Assembly: GCA_024803745.1 (NCBI GenBank)
Contig: JANJXV010000013.1
Location: 434,001 to 498,000, forward strand
Direction: 5' to 3'
DNA from: Megascapheus bottae
Lineage: Eukaryota > Chordata > Mammalia > Rodentia > Geomyidae
DNA length: 64,000 bases
Of this stretch, positions 1 through 12,039 are shown in pieces. The position numbers and the translations under genes were made by a program. The first letter of the stretch is position 1. Every line of letters begins with the position of its first letter. The notes beneath the pieces were generated by a model, which saw nothing but the letters and a program-made list of their open reading frames with translations, ran no database searches and had not been told where the DNA came from.

Positions 1-39
1 TTCCTGATTACCTAGATTTGAAATCAGGTCTTGAAGTCA

Positions 40-215
40 GACTATTACTTGGCTAGAACTCTGGTACTCGAGCCATCCCTCAGTCTTTTTTTTTTGCTGG
101 AAATTTTGGCAAATACATCAGATGTTTTTTCTCAATCTGTCTGCAAACCCAAGCCTCCAGCTCTTAGTCCCCTGAGTAACTAATGACCGAGTTGAGCCAT
201 CAGTATTCAGTTCAA
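40..215 (-). repeat. Degraded B1-like SINE
   Basis: Reverse-strand traces of the composite SINE (CTCCAGCTCTTAGTCCCCTG, GAGTTGAGCCATCAGT). Strongly diverged. Confidence 0.4.
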
Positions 216-1354
216 AATACATTTCTTTTTTGGTAGCAAATTGTAGTTTATTTTATTTTATTTTCAAAATGCATTCTTAAATGCTTTGACTTATTTGTTA
301 TATTTTCAGAAAAAAATATACATTCTTTCCCATTGCCAAAGATGTTTGCAGTTGTTCTAAGGAATTAATACTTCTTTCTTTTGTAGGTTGGGAGAGCCCT
401 TAGTTCAAGGCTAGTACTACAGCAACAAACAGAAAAAGGTGAGCTGAAATTAAAATAACTGAAAACATTGGGAAGATAGGTAGAGCAAATTAAATTATTA
501 TATATTTCTAGTGGGACTGTAAAATGAGAAATGAGGTGGCATCAGGCAAAACTGTGATCCTATCCCTCCAAATTATTAAAACAGAAACAAAAATATGAAA
601 TAAGATGTACTGTTTCACAATAGTACAGCTATTCGTATGGGAAACCCAATGTTAGTCAAAATACAAATACAAGTTTCTTTTTTAAAAATCAACCTTCATT
701 CTGAACGAATAAATGTGTAAAGATAGTTAGAAAGCATTATGAGAAAGAGGAAAATGAGGGTGACTTGCCCTAATAGCTAAAACATCTTTAATTGTTCTTT
801 TATCTTAATCCATATGGAATCCTTCTGTTATTAAATATTTTTGTGGAAAAATCATTGGTAATTCTTAAAATGCAAAAAGAAGTAATACTAAATTATTTAT
901 AATGTGTGGTTAGTTCAATTATGGAAAACAGATATTAAAGATGGGGGGATATATTCAAATGATTAGGTGGTCTTATTAAAATAGTCTGATCTAATATTAT
1001 GTTATCTTTAACAATGAATCCCTATATATTTAGTAATTTTTTGTTTTGTTCATGTGTGTGTATGTGTGTGCCTCTGTGTGTCTGTGTATGTCCCTGAAAT
1101 ACTGAAGAACATACTTTAGATTGTAATCTATTCATTCTGTATGTCATTGTTCAGGGCATATGACTCCATCTTAATTTCTTTTTTAAAGTATTCCTAACCT
1201 CCCCCATTGCAGGAAAGAATTTTTTATTCCTGAAACTTATGTGAAAATTTTAAGAGAACAGCTGTCTGTGAGTTTAGATTTCCAGTTGTAAAACATTTTA
1301 GAATACACCCTAGCTAAGTGATAATAGGAAAAAGTAAAATTTAAAAAAAGAAAT
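216..1354. other. No recognised gene or young repeat
   Basis: AT-rich non-coding sequence. Only a weak TG-rich patch (about 1052-1090) is visible. Confidence 0.6.
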
Positions 1355-1553
1355 GGGGACTGGGAGTTTGGCCTAGTGGTAGAGTGCTTGTCTAGCATGC
1401 ACAAAGACCCGGGTTCGATTCCTCAGTACCACATACATAGAAAAAGGCAGAAGTGGTGCTGAGGCTCAAGTGGTAGAGCTCTAGTCTTGAGAAAGCCTAA
1501 GGATAGTGCTCAGGCCCTGAGCCCAAGCCCAGGACTGGCCAAAAAAAAAAAAA
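1355..1553 (+). repeat. IDL-Geo SINE
   Basis: Full dimer with GGGACTGGGAGTTTGGCCTA at the left, tRNA-like B box GGTTCGATTCC, right monomer ending GGACTGGCC, then a 12-A tail. Confidence 0.9.
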
Positions 1554-1866
1554 GAAAGAAATGAATGAATGATTACAGAAGAATAGAATAGTCCTATCCA
1601 TGGTATGGTCTTAGACTATATAAAAGATGCTTTTGATAAAAAATTTTAATTAGGCTATTAATATACTGTAAAATATATTTAAACATTGTATCAATATCAG
1701 TTCCTTCCCTTTTTCTCCTTCTAAGGGCAAAGGCTAAACCTATGCAACCTAGCTAGCTCAGTGTTAATCACTTTTCTGGCTGGTAAATGCACTTATTGAG
1801 TATAGAGGTAAGTCTCACATTATTGGAAGAAGTCCACCACTGTACCCATTAAGAAGTAATCTCTGG
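1554..1866. other. Spacer between SINEs
   Basis: AT-rich non-coding DNA with no recognised feature. Confidence 0.55.
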
Positions 1867-2066
1867 GGGCTGGGAGTTTGGCCTAGTGGTAGAGTGCTTG
1901 CCTAGCATGCATGAAGATCTGGGTTCGATTCCTCAGTACCACATATATAGAAAAAAGCCGTAAGTGGTGCTGAGGCTCAAGTGGTAGAGTTCTAGCCTTG
2001 AGAAAGTCCAAGGACAGTGCTCAGGCCCTGAGCTCAAGCCCAGGACTGGCAAAAAAAAAAAAAAAG
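1867..2066 (+). repeat. IDL-Geo SINE
   Basis: Closely similar to the copy at 1355, full length with 15-A tail. Confidence 0.9.
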
Positions 2067-2077
2067 AAGTAATCCCT

Positions 2078-2306
2078 GGCTGGGCACTGGTGGCTCACAC
2101 CAGTAATCTAGCTACTCAGGAGGATGAGATCGAAGGATTCCGGTTCAAAGCCAGCCCATGCATGAAAATCCATGAGATTCTTATCTCCAAGTAACCACCA
2201 GAAAACTAGAAGTGGCACTGTGGCTCAAAAGGTAGAGCTCTAACTTGAGCTGAAGAGCTCAAGCCCAGGCCTTGAGTACAAGCCCCACAACTAACCAAAA
2301 AAAAAA
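2078..2306 (+). repeat. B1-like/Geo composite SINE
   Basis: Left part GGCTGGGCACTGGTGGCTCA with CTACTCAGGAGG. The right part is GTGGCTCAAAAGGTAGAGCTC, followed by an A10 tail. Confidence 0.88.
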
Positions 2307-2632
2307 GTATTTTTGCATCTTTATTAAAATTTTATCTAAAATGTTCTATTTGAAACCAAATACAGTATAGTCCTTATGATAAGTCAAAAAATAAACCTGG
2401 TATAACAGTGAATATGGAAAATGAAACTCTTCTTTTAAATAAGAGTTTCATTGAGTCTTAGCAGCATCACCTGCACTGTCAGTTGTGCAGTCATACTGAT
2501 AGGTATTAAATTAATTATTTCTTTTTGAGATTTTGCTAGCAGATATTTAAATAAAGTGAGGTACATTTGGAAGAAAAAAATGAAGAAAGGAGGAGGTTTT
2601 AACTAGTACCTCTTAAGAACATGTATAGGAGA

Positions 2633-2818
2633 ATAGCCTAATGGTAGAGTGCTCATCTAGCATACATGAAGCCCTGAGTTAGATTCCTTGGTACCAACCA
2701 CATATTCAGAAAAAGCTCGAAGTGGGGCTGTGGCAGAGCAACTAGCCTTCAACAAAAAGTATCCAAAGATAGTGCCCCGGGCCCTGAGTTCTAGCTCCAG
2801 GACTGGCAAAACAACATG
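2633..2818 (+). repeat. IDL-Geo SINE, diverged
   Basis: Starts GAATAGCCTAATGGTAGAGT and ends GGACTGGCAAAAC. Open frames of about 111 codons here are SINE artefacts. Confidence 0.82.
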
Positions 2819-2819
2819 T

Positions 2820-3132
2820 ATTTTTTTTTTCTTTCTTTGTGTGTGTCAGGGAGGGGGGTGGGTCATGGGGCTTAAACTTGGCCTCGGTGCTGTCCCTGAG
2901 CTCTTCATTCAGCTCAAGGTTACCACCCTACTTCTGTGCCTGGGCATTGTCCCAGAGCTCTTCAGTTCAAGTCTACCACCCTTCCCCAGAGCCAAGCCCC
3001 ACTTCTTGTTTTGTAGAGGTTAATTGGAGATAAGAATCTCAGGTCCTTTTGTGCCTGGGATGACTTTGAACCTTGATCCTCAGATCTCAGCCTCCCAAGT
3101 AGCTAGGATTATAGGTCTGAGTCTTGGGCAAA
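2820..3132 (-). repeat. B1-like/Geo SINE, inverted
   Basis: Begins with a T tract and GTCATGGGGCTTAAAC, and ends CAAGTAGCTAGGATTATAGG. Confidence 0.85.
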
Positions 3133-3149
3133 AACTATTTTTTAATCCC

Positions 3150-3402
3150 TTTTTTTGGGGGGAGGGGAACACAGGTGGTCATTATTGAGGTTTGACCTTA
3201 GAATTCCAGACCTGGGAAATAGGCATACTCTTATTTTGAATTTAGATTCAGTGAGATACAGTGAAAGGTATATTAACTTATTTGCTTACTTATCTTGTAA
3301 GTTCTGGGTCTTTAACTAATTTTACTGCATGGGATGGCTTTGAACCACCATCCTCAGAATTGAAACTTCAGATTGGAGGTATGACCCACTAGCACTCAGT
3401 TT
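3150..3402 (-). repeat. Degraded B1-like/Geo SINE
   Basis: Old copy with GGATGGCTTTGAACCACCATC and a poorly kept Geo part, next to the younger inverted copy. Confidence 0.5.
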
Positions 3403-3599
3403 ATTACTTAAAAAATATATATTTGGACTATTTCTAGAAGGGCCCATTTCCTTGGCTCCTCTTGTCTGAAGCAATCAAGTCACTTTCAGTTTTCAAGTTT
3501 TTAACAAGAAGAAAATGAAATTTAAAGGTAAAAAGGCATATTTGGACATTCATTTTTACTTGTCCATGAAAATTCTTAATAAATATTGTTTCATTTCCT

Positions 3600-4558
3600 C
3601 AAAAGACTAAACATAGAGTCCCCGTATGACCCAGCAATCCCACTCTTGGGCATTTACCCAAATGTCCAGAAATAAGAGCACACTATTATTATTATCATTA
3701 TTATTATTATTACTATTATTATTATTTGCCTGTCCTGGGCTTGAGCTCAGGGCCTGAGAACTGTCCTTGGACTTTCTCAAGGCTAGAGCTCTACCACTTA
3801 AGCCTCAACACCACTTTCAGCTTTCTTCTATATATGTAGTACTGAGGAATTGAACTCAGGTCTTTGTACATACTAGGCAAGCACTCTACCACTAGGCCAA
3901 ACTCCTGGCCCCAAGAGCATACTATTATTTACCACAGTTAATATATGGAACCCACCCAGATGCAGCTCAGTAGATAAATGAATCAAAAATGTGGTATTTA
4001 TATACAGTGGAATTCTATGCTGCCATCAGAAAGAATGACATTGCCCCATTCAAAAGGACTCGGGAAAAAATCATATTAAGTGAAGTAAGCTATACCCAAA
4101 GGAACATAGGCTTAATGGTTTCCTCATTTGTAATAATTAGTACACATCTAGGACTCTCCTAGCAGAGGATCACAGTAGCTCAAAAGCTATGCACGTAAGA
4201 TCATATAGGATGAGACTAAGTGAAATGAACTATACAACATGGAAACAAGAAGTTTATCTTTGTGATTGTTGTTCTTAATGTTCTATGTTATTTCTTTTCT
4301 CTTTTTTCCCCTTATGGTTAATCTCATGTGGTTCCTGTATCTGACTGTGTTACATGGTATATTATATATACATTTACTTATGTGAAATAGGAAAGGGAAG
4401 GGGGAAAACAAGATGATTGGGAGGCAGTGGTGGGAGGGAAACGAGGACAAAAACATGAGAAGAGGTATCAATATGTGAGGAATAATGTACCTACTACCTG
4501 ATGAATGCAACTGTAACCCCTCTATATTACCCCAACAATAAAATAAATAAAAATAAAC
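3600..4558 (+). repeat. L1 3' end, split by an inverted SINE
   Basis: Late ORF2 and 3' UTR sequence (GACCCAGCAATCCCACTCTT, then GGAATTCTATGCTGCCATCA) ending at the AATAAAATAAATAAAAATAAA tail. Interrupted at 3691-3912. Confidence 0.8.
3691..3912 (-). repeat. IDL-Geo SINE with (ATT)n tail and 17-bp target duplication
   Basis: The inverted dimer is flanked by AAGAGCACACTATTATT (3674-3690) and AAGAGCATACTATTATT (3913-3929). Its T tail has become an ATT repeat to 3726. Confidence 0.85.
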
Positions 4559-4809
4559 ATTATGTTACATTTGAAGATACTTTTCTGAATTTCTTTCATT
4601 GTAATCAAGTACTAAAAATGTGACTAATAAATTATCTTGTGAGCATTTTCTTAATTTGTTTAAGTGGGACCTGCATCACTTCTCTATCACTTGTACTATC
4701 TGAGTAAATCTTTTTTGGGTGCTTTTATTAGATATGAAGTATATTTTCTTTGTAGAGAATTGCTGTCATTGCTCTTTGAGGTGGAACCACAGGGTCTAAG
4801 CATACTTAA

Positions 4810-4810
<1 letters not shown>

Positions 4811-4852
<42 letters not shown>

Positions 4853-4863
4853 CATCTATCTAT
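4811..4863 (+). repeat. (CTAT)n microsatellite
   Basis: About 13 tetranucleotide units, the last ones interrupted by CCAT. Confidence 0.95.
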
Positions 4864-5064
4864 TGCATCATGGAGTTATAGTTACAGATAAAAGTTTCAA
4901 AAATATGCAATGGAAATAATTTGGAGTAATTAAAAAATGGTATTTTATTTTTCTGTGTTTGCTTAGAAGCATTTTATGTGCTTTTAGTAAACATTCATTT
5001 TAGTATTATTAAAATATTTGATCATATTTGTGATGTTTATATGAGGTAATGCATAAAACTGTAG

Positions 5065-5280
5065 TAAACTGGGTATTGATCACTAACTCCTGCATTCCTA
5101 GCTACCCAGAAGGCTGAGATTTAATTTTTTAAGCTATTGAGGTAGAGAAATTTGTGATCCTCTTACCTCTGATTAACATCAGAAAAACACAGAAGTAGAA
5201 ATGTATGTTTAAGGGTACAGAAAAAAAAATGCAGAGACAGCTTTCAGGCCTTGAATTCAAAGCCCAAGACTAGCCCAAGA
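5065..5280 (+). repeat. Old B1-like/Geo SINE
   Basis: AACTGGGTATTGATCACTAAC, CCTAGCTACCCAGAAGGCTG, ending AAGACTAGCCC. Well diverged. Confidence 0.65.
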
Positions 5281-5299
5281 TGTGTTGAATTAGTAGTAT

Positions 5300-5677
5300 T
5301 GAGGTACCAGCAATACCTCAATTGATGACCCCCTCAAACTAACCCTGATCTTATATGCTTATTAAACAGTCAGCTTTATAAGATGCTTGCTAAACAGTTT
5401 CACAAGGAGGCAGAAAAGGACAAAAATAGGAAAGAACAGCCAGGCAAGCAAACCCCTGTTCCTGTTTGCTCTGGCAGCTATTTGTGGTTTTTGCCTTTAA
5501 AAAGATTGTGTAAACCCTGAACAGGAACTCCTCCCAGCCTCGCTGTGCCGAGTGTCTGCAGATGAGTTCCTTATCTTCCTTGCCTGGCTAGTATCCTGCA
5601 ATAAAGCTTTGCTATTGCATTTTGGATGCCTCAATCTTGGTGATCTTCACTGTGGGACCCCTCCTCTGGGCACAACA
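5300..5677 (+). mobile_element. Solo LTR of an endogenous retrovirus (4-bp TSD)
   Basis: A 378-bp TG..CA unit bounded by GTAT at 5296-5299 and 5678-5681. It has AATAAAGC near 5610 followed by a short U5-like end closing GGGCACAACA. The 4-bp duplication fits class I retroviruses. No internal region remains, so it arose by LTR-LTR recombination. Confidence 0.75.
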
Positions 5678-5681
5678 GTAT

Positions 5682-6499
5682 AATATCTGAAATCCTAAAG
5701 TCAAACTCCAATGATCCTATATTAACAATGCAAACATCTTTAACTCTCATTTCTCATAGAAATCAGAAACAATATTTTCCATTTATATTTAATTGCTCAC
5801 CTGAAAAACCAGAAAAGTCAGTGACTTCATATTCTTTAATATGATTCTGAACTGGTGACATCATATGTTCTTTTCTTCAGGCTCAACGAGTCTTTTTAAA
5901 AACTGCTTTTGTTGTTGCTATTATCTGAGTCATTTACAACAAAATCAAAATGTGCCAGAAGCTGATTTGGGGGAAATAAACACCAGATGATCTAGAATTA
6001 TGTTGGTTTTATGGTCTTCATGCAGGGAAAGCATCCTCCAGACAGTTTACCTGGCTGCAGTCTGGGCTTCTTTGCAGGCCAAGTAAAGACCTGATCAATA
6101 GAAGCTGTGCCCACATTCTGTGTTGACTGGGTCTAAAGGGTGGCCATAGAGATAATGTAGCTCAGTTTTTACTGGTAGGCTTGAGAAATGTTGGAATTCA
6201 TCTTTCCAAAGGCTGAAAATTAGAATCAATTTCTCCACCTACAAAAGTGAAATTGACAAGTGGTGATGCAATAGTAATCTTTAGTCTAAACATTGGAGAG
6301 TTCATGTTGATAAGACAGAAATAAAGAGCCCTGGCACAGATTGTCTGAGCCTAAAGATAATGTAACTAGATCCTCACCACCTGACTCCATGTCATATCCT
6401 CTTAGAGTTGTGTTGTTCCACTGACTAATCTAAGTAGAATAATCTGAGTCGTTTATAATTTCAAAGGGTGGGTCTTGAGTACATTTAAGACCAAAATAA
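5682..6499. other. Non-repeat intergenic DNA
   Basis: No gene, RNA or young repeat recognised. Confidence 0.55.
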
Positions 6500-6740
6500 A
6501 GCTGGGCACATGGCTCATGCCTATAATCCTTGCTACTTAGGACGCTGAGATCTGAGGATAGTGTTCAAAGCCAGCCCAGGCTTGAAAGTCCAAGAGACTC
6601 TTATCTCCAATTAACCACCAGAAAACCAGAAGTGGTGATGTTGCTCAGTGGGTAGGGCAGTAGCCTTGAGCTGAAGAGCTCAGGAACAGTGCCCAGGCCC
6701 AGAGTTCAAGTCCCATGACCAACAAAAAAGAAAAAGACCA
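6500..6740 (+). repeat. B1-like/Geo SINE
   Basis: AAGCTGGGCACATGGCTCATG at the left, GATGTTGCTCAGTGGGTAGG in the right part, tail CAAAAAAGAAAAAG. Confidence 0.87.
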
Positions 6741-7034
6741 AAATACTCTCAGCCAATTACTTGTTTAAGAAAAGGGTGTGTGACTGAACTTTTACTTGAT
6801 TCATTTAAATATCCTCTGTTTTCTTCTGTTGTGTTGTTTAAACCTCACTCAAAATCTTTGACACCAAGAAACCTTTTTAATATGTCAGATTTACTGGTTA
6901 AAATTCTAAAATTTGACCAGAATCTGTTTATAAGGTACACTAATTTGTGGAATTTGCTTTTGTCTCTTTAGTATCTATATCCTGTAATCAATAAATATCA
7001 AATTCAAATTAACAGTTAAAATTTTAATTCTTGG
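6741..7034. other. AT-rich spacer
   Basis: Contains a 63-codon open frame with no recognisable domain; judged non-coding. Confidence 0.5.
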
Positions 7035-7606
7035 GGACTGGGAGCATGGTCTAGTGGTAGAGTGCTTCCCTAGCATGCATGAAGACCCGGGTTCAATTCC
7101 TCGGTACCACATTCACAGAAAAAGCCAGAAGTAGCGCTATGGCTCAAATGATAGAGTGCTAGCCTTGAGAAAACCCAAGGACAGTGCTTAGGCCCTGAGT
7201 CCAAGCTCTAGGACTGGCCCCCAAAAAATCCTGGGATCAGGAGTTTGGCCTAGTACTAGAGTGCTTGCCTAACATGCACAAAGCCCTAGGTTCAATTCCT
7301 CAGTACCAGAAGTGCCAGAAGTGGCACTGTAGTTCAAGCAATAGAGTGCTAGCCTTGAGCAAAAAGAAGTTCAAACACAGAGCCCAGGCCCTGAGTTCAA
7401 GCCTCAGGACCGGCAAAAAAAAAAAAAAATGGGGAGATTCTTTCTCCATAATAACCAGGGGCCAGGAGTGTAGCCAGGTGGTAGAATGCTCACCTCACAT
7501 ACACAAAGCCGGAAGAGGCACTGTTGCTCATGTGCTAGCCTTGAGCAAAAAGTATCCAAAGACAGTGCCCACGCCCTGAGTTCAAGCCACAGGACTGGCA
7601 AAAACA
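7035..7606 (+). repeat. Three tandem IDL-Geo SINEs
   Basis: Head-to-tail copies at about 7035-7227, 7229-7428 and 7455-7606, the third shortened in its left half. Each ends ACTGGC or ACCGGC plus A tail. Open frames on both strands here are SINE reads. Confidence 0.88.
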
Positions 7607-7747
7607 AACAAACCACAAAAAAAATCAGGAAAAAGTGAGTAGAAGTGGTAAAAGTGCAAATAAGTAAAAATGACATAAAGGCTCCAGGATCTGAATTCAA
7701 AATTTGTTAACAGAAGAATGAAAGATTTAGAAATAATCTGTTCTTGA

Positions 7748-7870
7748 AGGCTGGCTTAGAGACGCACACTTATAATCTGCACTAGGCAGGAAATGTAGAA
7801 AACAGAATCAGAACTAGAGCCCTTCCAAGCAGTGAGAATCTATCTGAAAAACAGCAAAAGTAAAATGCAT
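7748..7870 (+). repeat. Degraded B1-like SINE
   Basis: Weak match (AGACGCACACTTATAATCTG, GAGAATCTATCTGAAAAACA). Confidence 0.4.
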
Positions 7871-8400
7871 CAGCAATAGAGGTTAAATTGTAGAAAACCT
7901 GCTTAGAAAATGCACCTGTATTTAGAAAGAAGAAAAAAGAAAGAGGAAGTAATTTGACTTATTTCAATACTAGTTAAACATGAGTGATATATTGTTTTAC
8001 ATCAGGAATTCATTCCTTAGAATTGTTTTTTTTTCTCAATGTATCGTATCTTGTGTCCACACTAAACTAGATGGAACAATTTATTCTACAGGACTCCTTG
8101 GTTCAATGATAACACTTTAACAGAAGATATAAAAGCTCAAAACATAGCATAGGGCATATGTTCTACAAGAAGCATTTTGTTTGTAATTACAGGAGGTACA
8201 TTAAAAATAAAATATACTATGGTAGTTATATAAACCATTATTATTATATAAACCAAATATTATGACAATGATATACTCTTGTAAGGTAACTCGGTTGATG
8301 AGGAAGAAAGAAGCCACATTTTGAGAGGCTGAACTGGGTGTCTTTATCAGAGAGCCAGGATCTACTGATGGACTCTGGTCTCAAAGACTTTGCAGCCTCT
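7871..8400. other. No recognised feature
   Basis: AT-rich non-coding sequence. Confidence 0.55.
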
Positions 8401-8402
8401 AA

Positions 8403-8640
8403 CCAGGCGCAGTGGCTCACGCCTGCAATCCTAGCTACTCAGGAGGCTGAGAAATGAGGATCAAGGTTCAAAGCCAGCCTGGGCACTAAAGAACATGAGA
8501 TTCATCTCCAATTAATCATTAGAAAATGGGAAGTGGCTCAAGGGGTAGGATGATTGCTTTGAAGTGAAGAGCTCAGGGACAACACCCAGGCCCAGAGTTC
8601 AAGCCCCATGACCTACAAAAAAAAAAAAAAAAGAAAAGAA
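8403..8640 (+). repeat. B1-like/Geo SINE
   Basis: AACCAGGCGCAGTGGCTCAC to a tail of 17 A; TACTCAGGAGGCTGAG retained. Confidence 0.9.
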
Positions 8641-9335
8641 AAGACTTGCCGCCTCAAACAAAGCTTGAACCAAGCTTGAAAGACAAAAACCACATGTTGG
8701 GGGTAGAGATCAAGCCTTTTTCTTTTCTTTTCCATTGTTGCAGAGACACCAATCCTTAACAGGTAGACATTTATAGGAAATAGCACAGGTACAAGCTGAA
8801 ATCTCCATATCGGGAAGTAGCTCAGGGGTCAGCTTAAACCTTCCATAAAAAGATTCACCTCAAATTTCCATTTAGGGGAATCTTAGCAGTTATGCAGAGA
8901 TGATTGAATCAACCCTTTAGGGAGATAATAATGGAAGAGCATGCTCCTGAGCAAAAGCTGACTCTCAAGGTTAAAGAACATGACATCTACAATTCAATGG
9001 ATGGCCTCTCTCAATTCTAGGCATTTCAGTAGTGGATGCTAAGCAAGGCACTGGATGAGTGTGAGAAGTTACCTACACCCAGGCTTCCCACACAATTGTC
9101 TTTACACAATTGGCAGTACAGTAGGTCTCTGTTTAGTAGCACTAACAAACTTATTAGGAAGCATTGTGACAATGGCTATAATATCATTCAGTCATAGAAG
9201 TTTGCTGGTTCCATATAATATTAGGGAAACACTACCATATATGCAGTCTTCTGATAACCTAGGAATATTTATGACATACATGCATTACTATACAAATGAA
9301 TCATCCACTTATTACTAAAATATATGAGAAATAAC
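8641..9335. other. No recognised feature
   Basis: Unique-looking sequence. An 87-codon open frame at 9055-9318 has no domain or splice support. Confidence 0.5.
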
Positions 9336-9339
9336 AGAT

Positions 9340-9440
9340 ATTGGAGATATGGCTTAGTTGGTAGAGGGCAAGCCAATGAGTGAAAGTGTTAGGTACTGAG
9401 TTCAACTTCCAGTCCCAGGCCTGAAGAAAAAGGAGAAACA
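9340..9440 (+). repeat. ID-like fragment
   Basis: GGAGATATGGCTTAGTTGGT with a worn tRNA-like body. May be an ordinary ID element rather than the dimer. Confidence 0.5.
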
Positions 9441-9919
9441 TCAAATAACATATTAAGTATAAAGATGCATATATTAAATATAAAGATGCATCTTTTCAAG
9501 GGTAGAAGTCAGTTTCTAACAAAATAAAACTCAGATCATTTACTTATTTTATATTGGTAGGGTACCAAGAGCTCCCCTTCTCTATACTGTAAGTAATATA
9601 ACAGTAGTATCTGCTGTAGAAATGATATAAATTTAGTGAGTGGTCCTAAGAAGTCAGGGTTTCTCAGATGGACAGAAACAACCCTCAGAACTCTCCCCAG
9701 CAAGTCTCATCTACTGCTCTGAGGAAGCAGCCTAGCTCCTTGTAGGTTTTTTATTGACAGTCACACCTAACTCTTCAAAATTACTAGGCTCGAGCCTAAG
9801 CTAAATCTTGATGAGAGTTCTTCAAAAGAGGTAAAGTTAGTAAATAAAACAAATGTACAAATTTCAATATACATTGTGGGTAATAGCTCTGGTGAAGTAT
9901 GTAAACTGTGTTGAGCATT

Positions 9920-10322
9920 TTTTGTGGGGGTCATGAGGCTTGGACTCGGCCTGGGCACTGTCTCTGAGCTCTTCAGGATAAGACTACCCTACCCCTGGGC
10001 CTGGGCATTGCCCCTGAGATCTTCAGCTCAAGGCCACTGACCTACCTTGAGCCAAGCCCCACTTCTCATTTTCTTTTTTTTTTTATTTTTTTTTTGTAAT
10101 TAGTAAAAGGGTTACATGATATTTGCCAGATAGAAGGTGCATTAATTCACATACATTGATACCCTTTCACATGTCTTGGTACCCGTATCCCTCCCCCCCC
10201 CACACCCCCACTTCTCATTTTCTAAAAGTTAATTTGAGATAAGAGTCTGGAGTCCAGCCTGGGCTGGTTTTGAACAAACGTGATCCTCAGATTACAGGCA
10301 TGAGCTGCTGCACAGCTGTTCA
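9920..10322 (-). repeat. B1-like/Geo SINE split by an L1 end
   Basis: The Geo part lies at 9920-10074 and the B1-like part at 10206-10322; the element continues across an L1 insertion. Confidence 0.82.
10075..10205 (-). mobile_element. 5'-truncated L1 3' end with 18-bp TSD
   Basis: Reverse strand of the TGAATTAATGCACCTTCT L1 tail. Flanked by CCCCACTTCTCATTTTCT at 10057-10074 and 10206-10223. Only 131 bp were inserted. Confidence 0.88.
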
Positions 10323-12039
10323 TGCATTTAATAAAAAATCAAAGTCATAAATCCATGATTGTACCATTCTAAAAGTTCACAAAGCAACCAAAAAGATTCA
10401 ATGAAGATCATTTTGGAAAAAAGAAATGTGCAGAGAAAATGTTTTTTCTTTTAAATTTTATTCAATTGTATTTAATATCCAAATGATGTCACATTAAAAT
10501 ACAGAGGAAGAGAGTTAAGTACAGTATTATTTATTAATTGGACAAGTGCTTTCTGGAATGCAGAATTCCCAGCACTGAAAGGATCTTGATTTATGATTAT
10601 GGGTGGCCCATTCTTCCTGCTGCCTTAATCATGTGGACTTCATAGCTGACATTCTGTCTTCTCACACATGTCAAGCAGTATTCCTTCCCTAAGCAGATAT
10701 TTATCAACAACTTCCTGTGTAAGTGAAACTCAGAACTGCCAAGGTCCAGTCTGCAGTGCTAAGGTGATACCTAATCCACTTCTCCTTCAACGAGAATTGA
10801 AAAGAAATACAGCCAGCTGTGTGATATATGGTCCCTATACCAGGAGCAACACCTGCATCAACCAGAAGTTTGAAATAAACTGAGATTTTGGTAGTCCGTC
10901 TCAGATTTCTCTTGATCAGAATCTGCACTTTGAAAGGTCTCCAGGGGATTCATAACATTCAGAAGCAATGGATTGAAGAATTAGTTTCCATAAAATATGC
11001 AGGCTCCTAAAATGATAGGAAATCGCTTCTTTGCTTATGACCTTGAAACAAATATACAGAAGACATCTCAAGGGCATAGCTCTGGCTGTCCAGGTGTCCT
11101 CTGTCCATGTCCTGAGTATGCTTGCTCTCTCTCTCCACTTGGTTTCAGCCTTTGGTCCTTCTTGATGTTTGCTTCTTTTCTGGCTGCTCACCTAGCACTT
11201 ATATTCTACTCCTGCTACCTGAGCCCCAGAATGCCATAAAAAAGTCAGTGCCACTCTGTCCAAAGTACAAGAGTTGCAAACAAGTCCGAGGTGCTCAGCC
11301 AGATGCAGTACTACAGCCTCTGAAGACACCAGAAGGTTGATCTCATTAGTCGTACAATGTGTGAGATCTCTATCTCTTTTCCCATTTCTAATAAATTCCA
11401 CAAAATTCCAAGAAAAGCTGCCCACCAAGCTGGGAAAGAATGGTATGTAAAGCAAAATCAAATCATATTGAAATTATATTATGATATTGGAGTTATAAAA
11501 GTATGTAATTATACCTGTTCATTTTCACATTAGACTCTCTCCGAGAGAGCAAATGAAACTGCCTTTAAAAAAAAATGTGACAAAGTGAAATCCCATGGTT
11601 TACAGTATACCAGTCAGAATGTAATGAAGAAAATGACCCACACGTGCAATCAATGATCGTATCCTATTTGTAAATCCCAATTCATTATGAAACATACTAT
11701 GTGTATTAAGTTTCACCATTATGTGTTATTTTTAATGCAACTTTGCGATACATTTTCAACTTCATTTCAATTATACATGGTGTATAATATGTTCTGGGTT
11801 TTTTTCATAGCTCCAATGTAATGCTTTATTTTTACAAGTTTAGTTTATCTAATGCATAGATTAGAGATAGATGGCAGGTAACAGATAAGTAGACAAGATA
11901 TACTTTAAGCCATAAATTCGGCATGTTTGTCAAATTTATAGGCTAATAATAAACTAATAAAATTTTAAAAAGAAAGGAAATACAGGTTTGCCTGTTTAAA
12001 CCTAAAGTGACTTTTACTCTTCCTGTATAGAAGTGTTTT
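10323..12039. other. Long low-repeat stretch, function unknown
   Basis: About 1.7 kb almost free of SINEs, downstream of the TRIM 3' end. Several overlapping 70-90-codon frames on both strands at 10668-11461 share no recognised domain. It could be an untranslated exon, an old pseudogene or plain intergenic DNA. Confidence 0.5.

Noticed and set aside
1355..1548. tRNA genes (A and B boxes in many places)
   Set aside because: The boxes lie in IDL-Geo SINEs with A tails and a right monomer. No complete cloverleaf with a proper acceptor stem was seen.
2688..3033. Protein-coding frames of 64-111 codons
   Set aside because: They cover two SINEs and have no domain. The same applies to frames at 7265-7700, 25183-25653, 35141-35350, 37655-37980, 41664-41945 and 49816-50175.
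3660..3730. CRISPR-like short repeats
   Set aside because: Simple ATT microsatellite; no spacers, and the genome is eukaryotic.
10668..11461. Processed pseudogene of a known protein
   Set aside because: I could not match any of the frames to a family, and no poly(A) tail or target duplication is visible.
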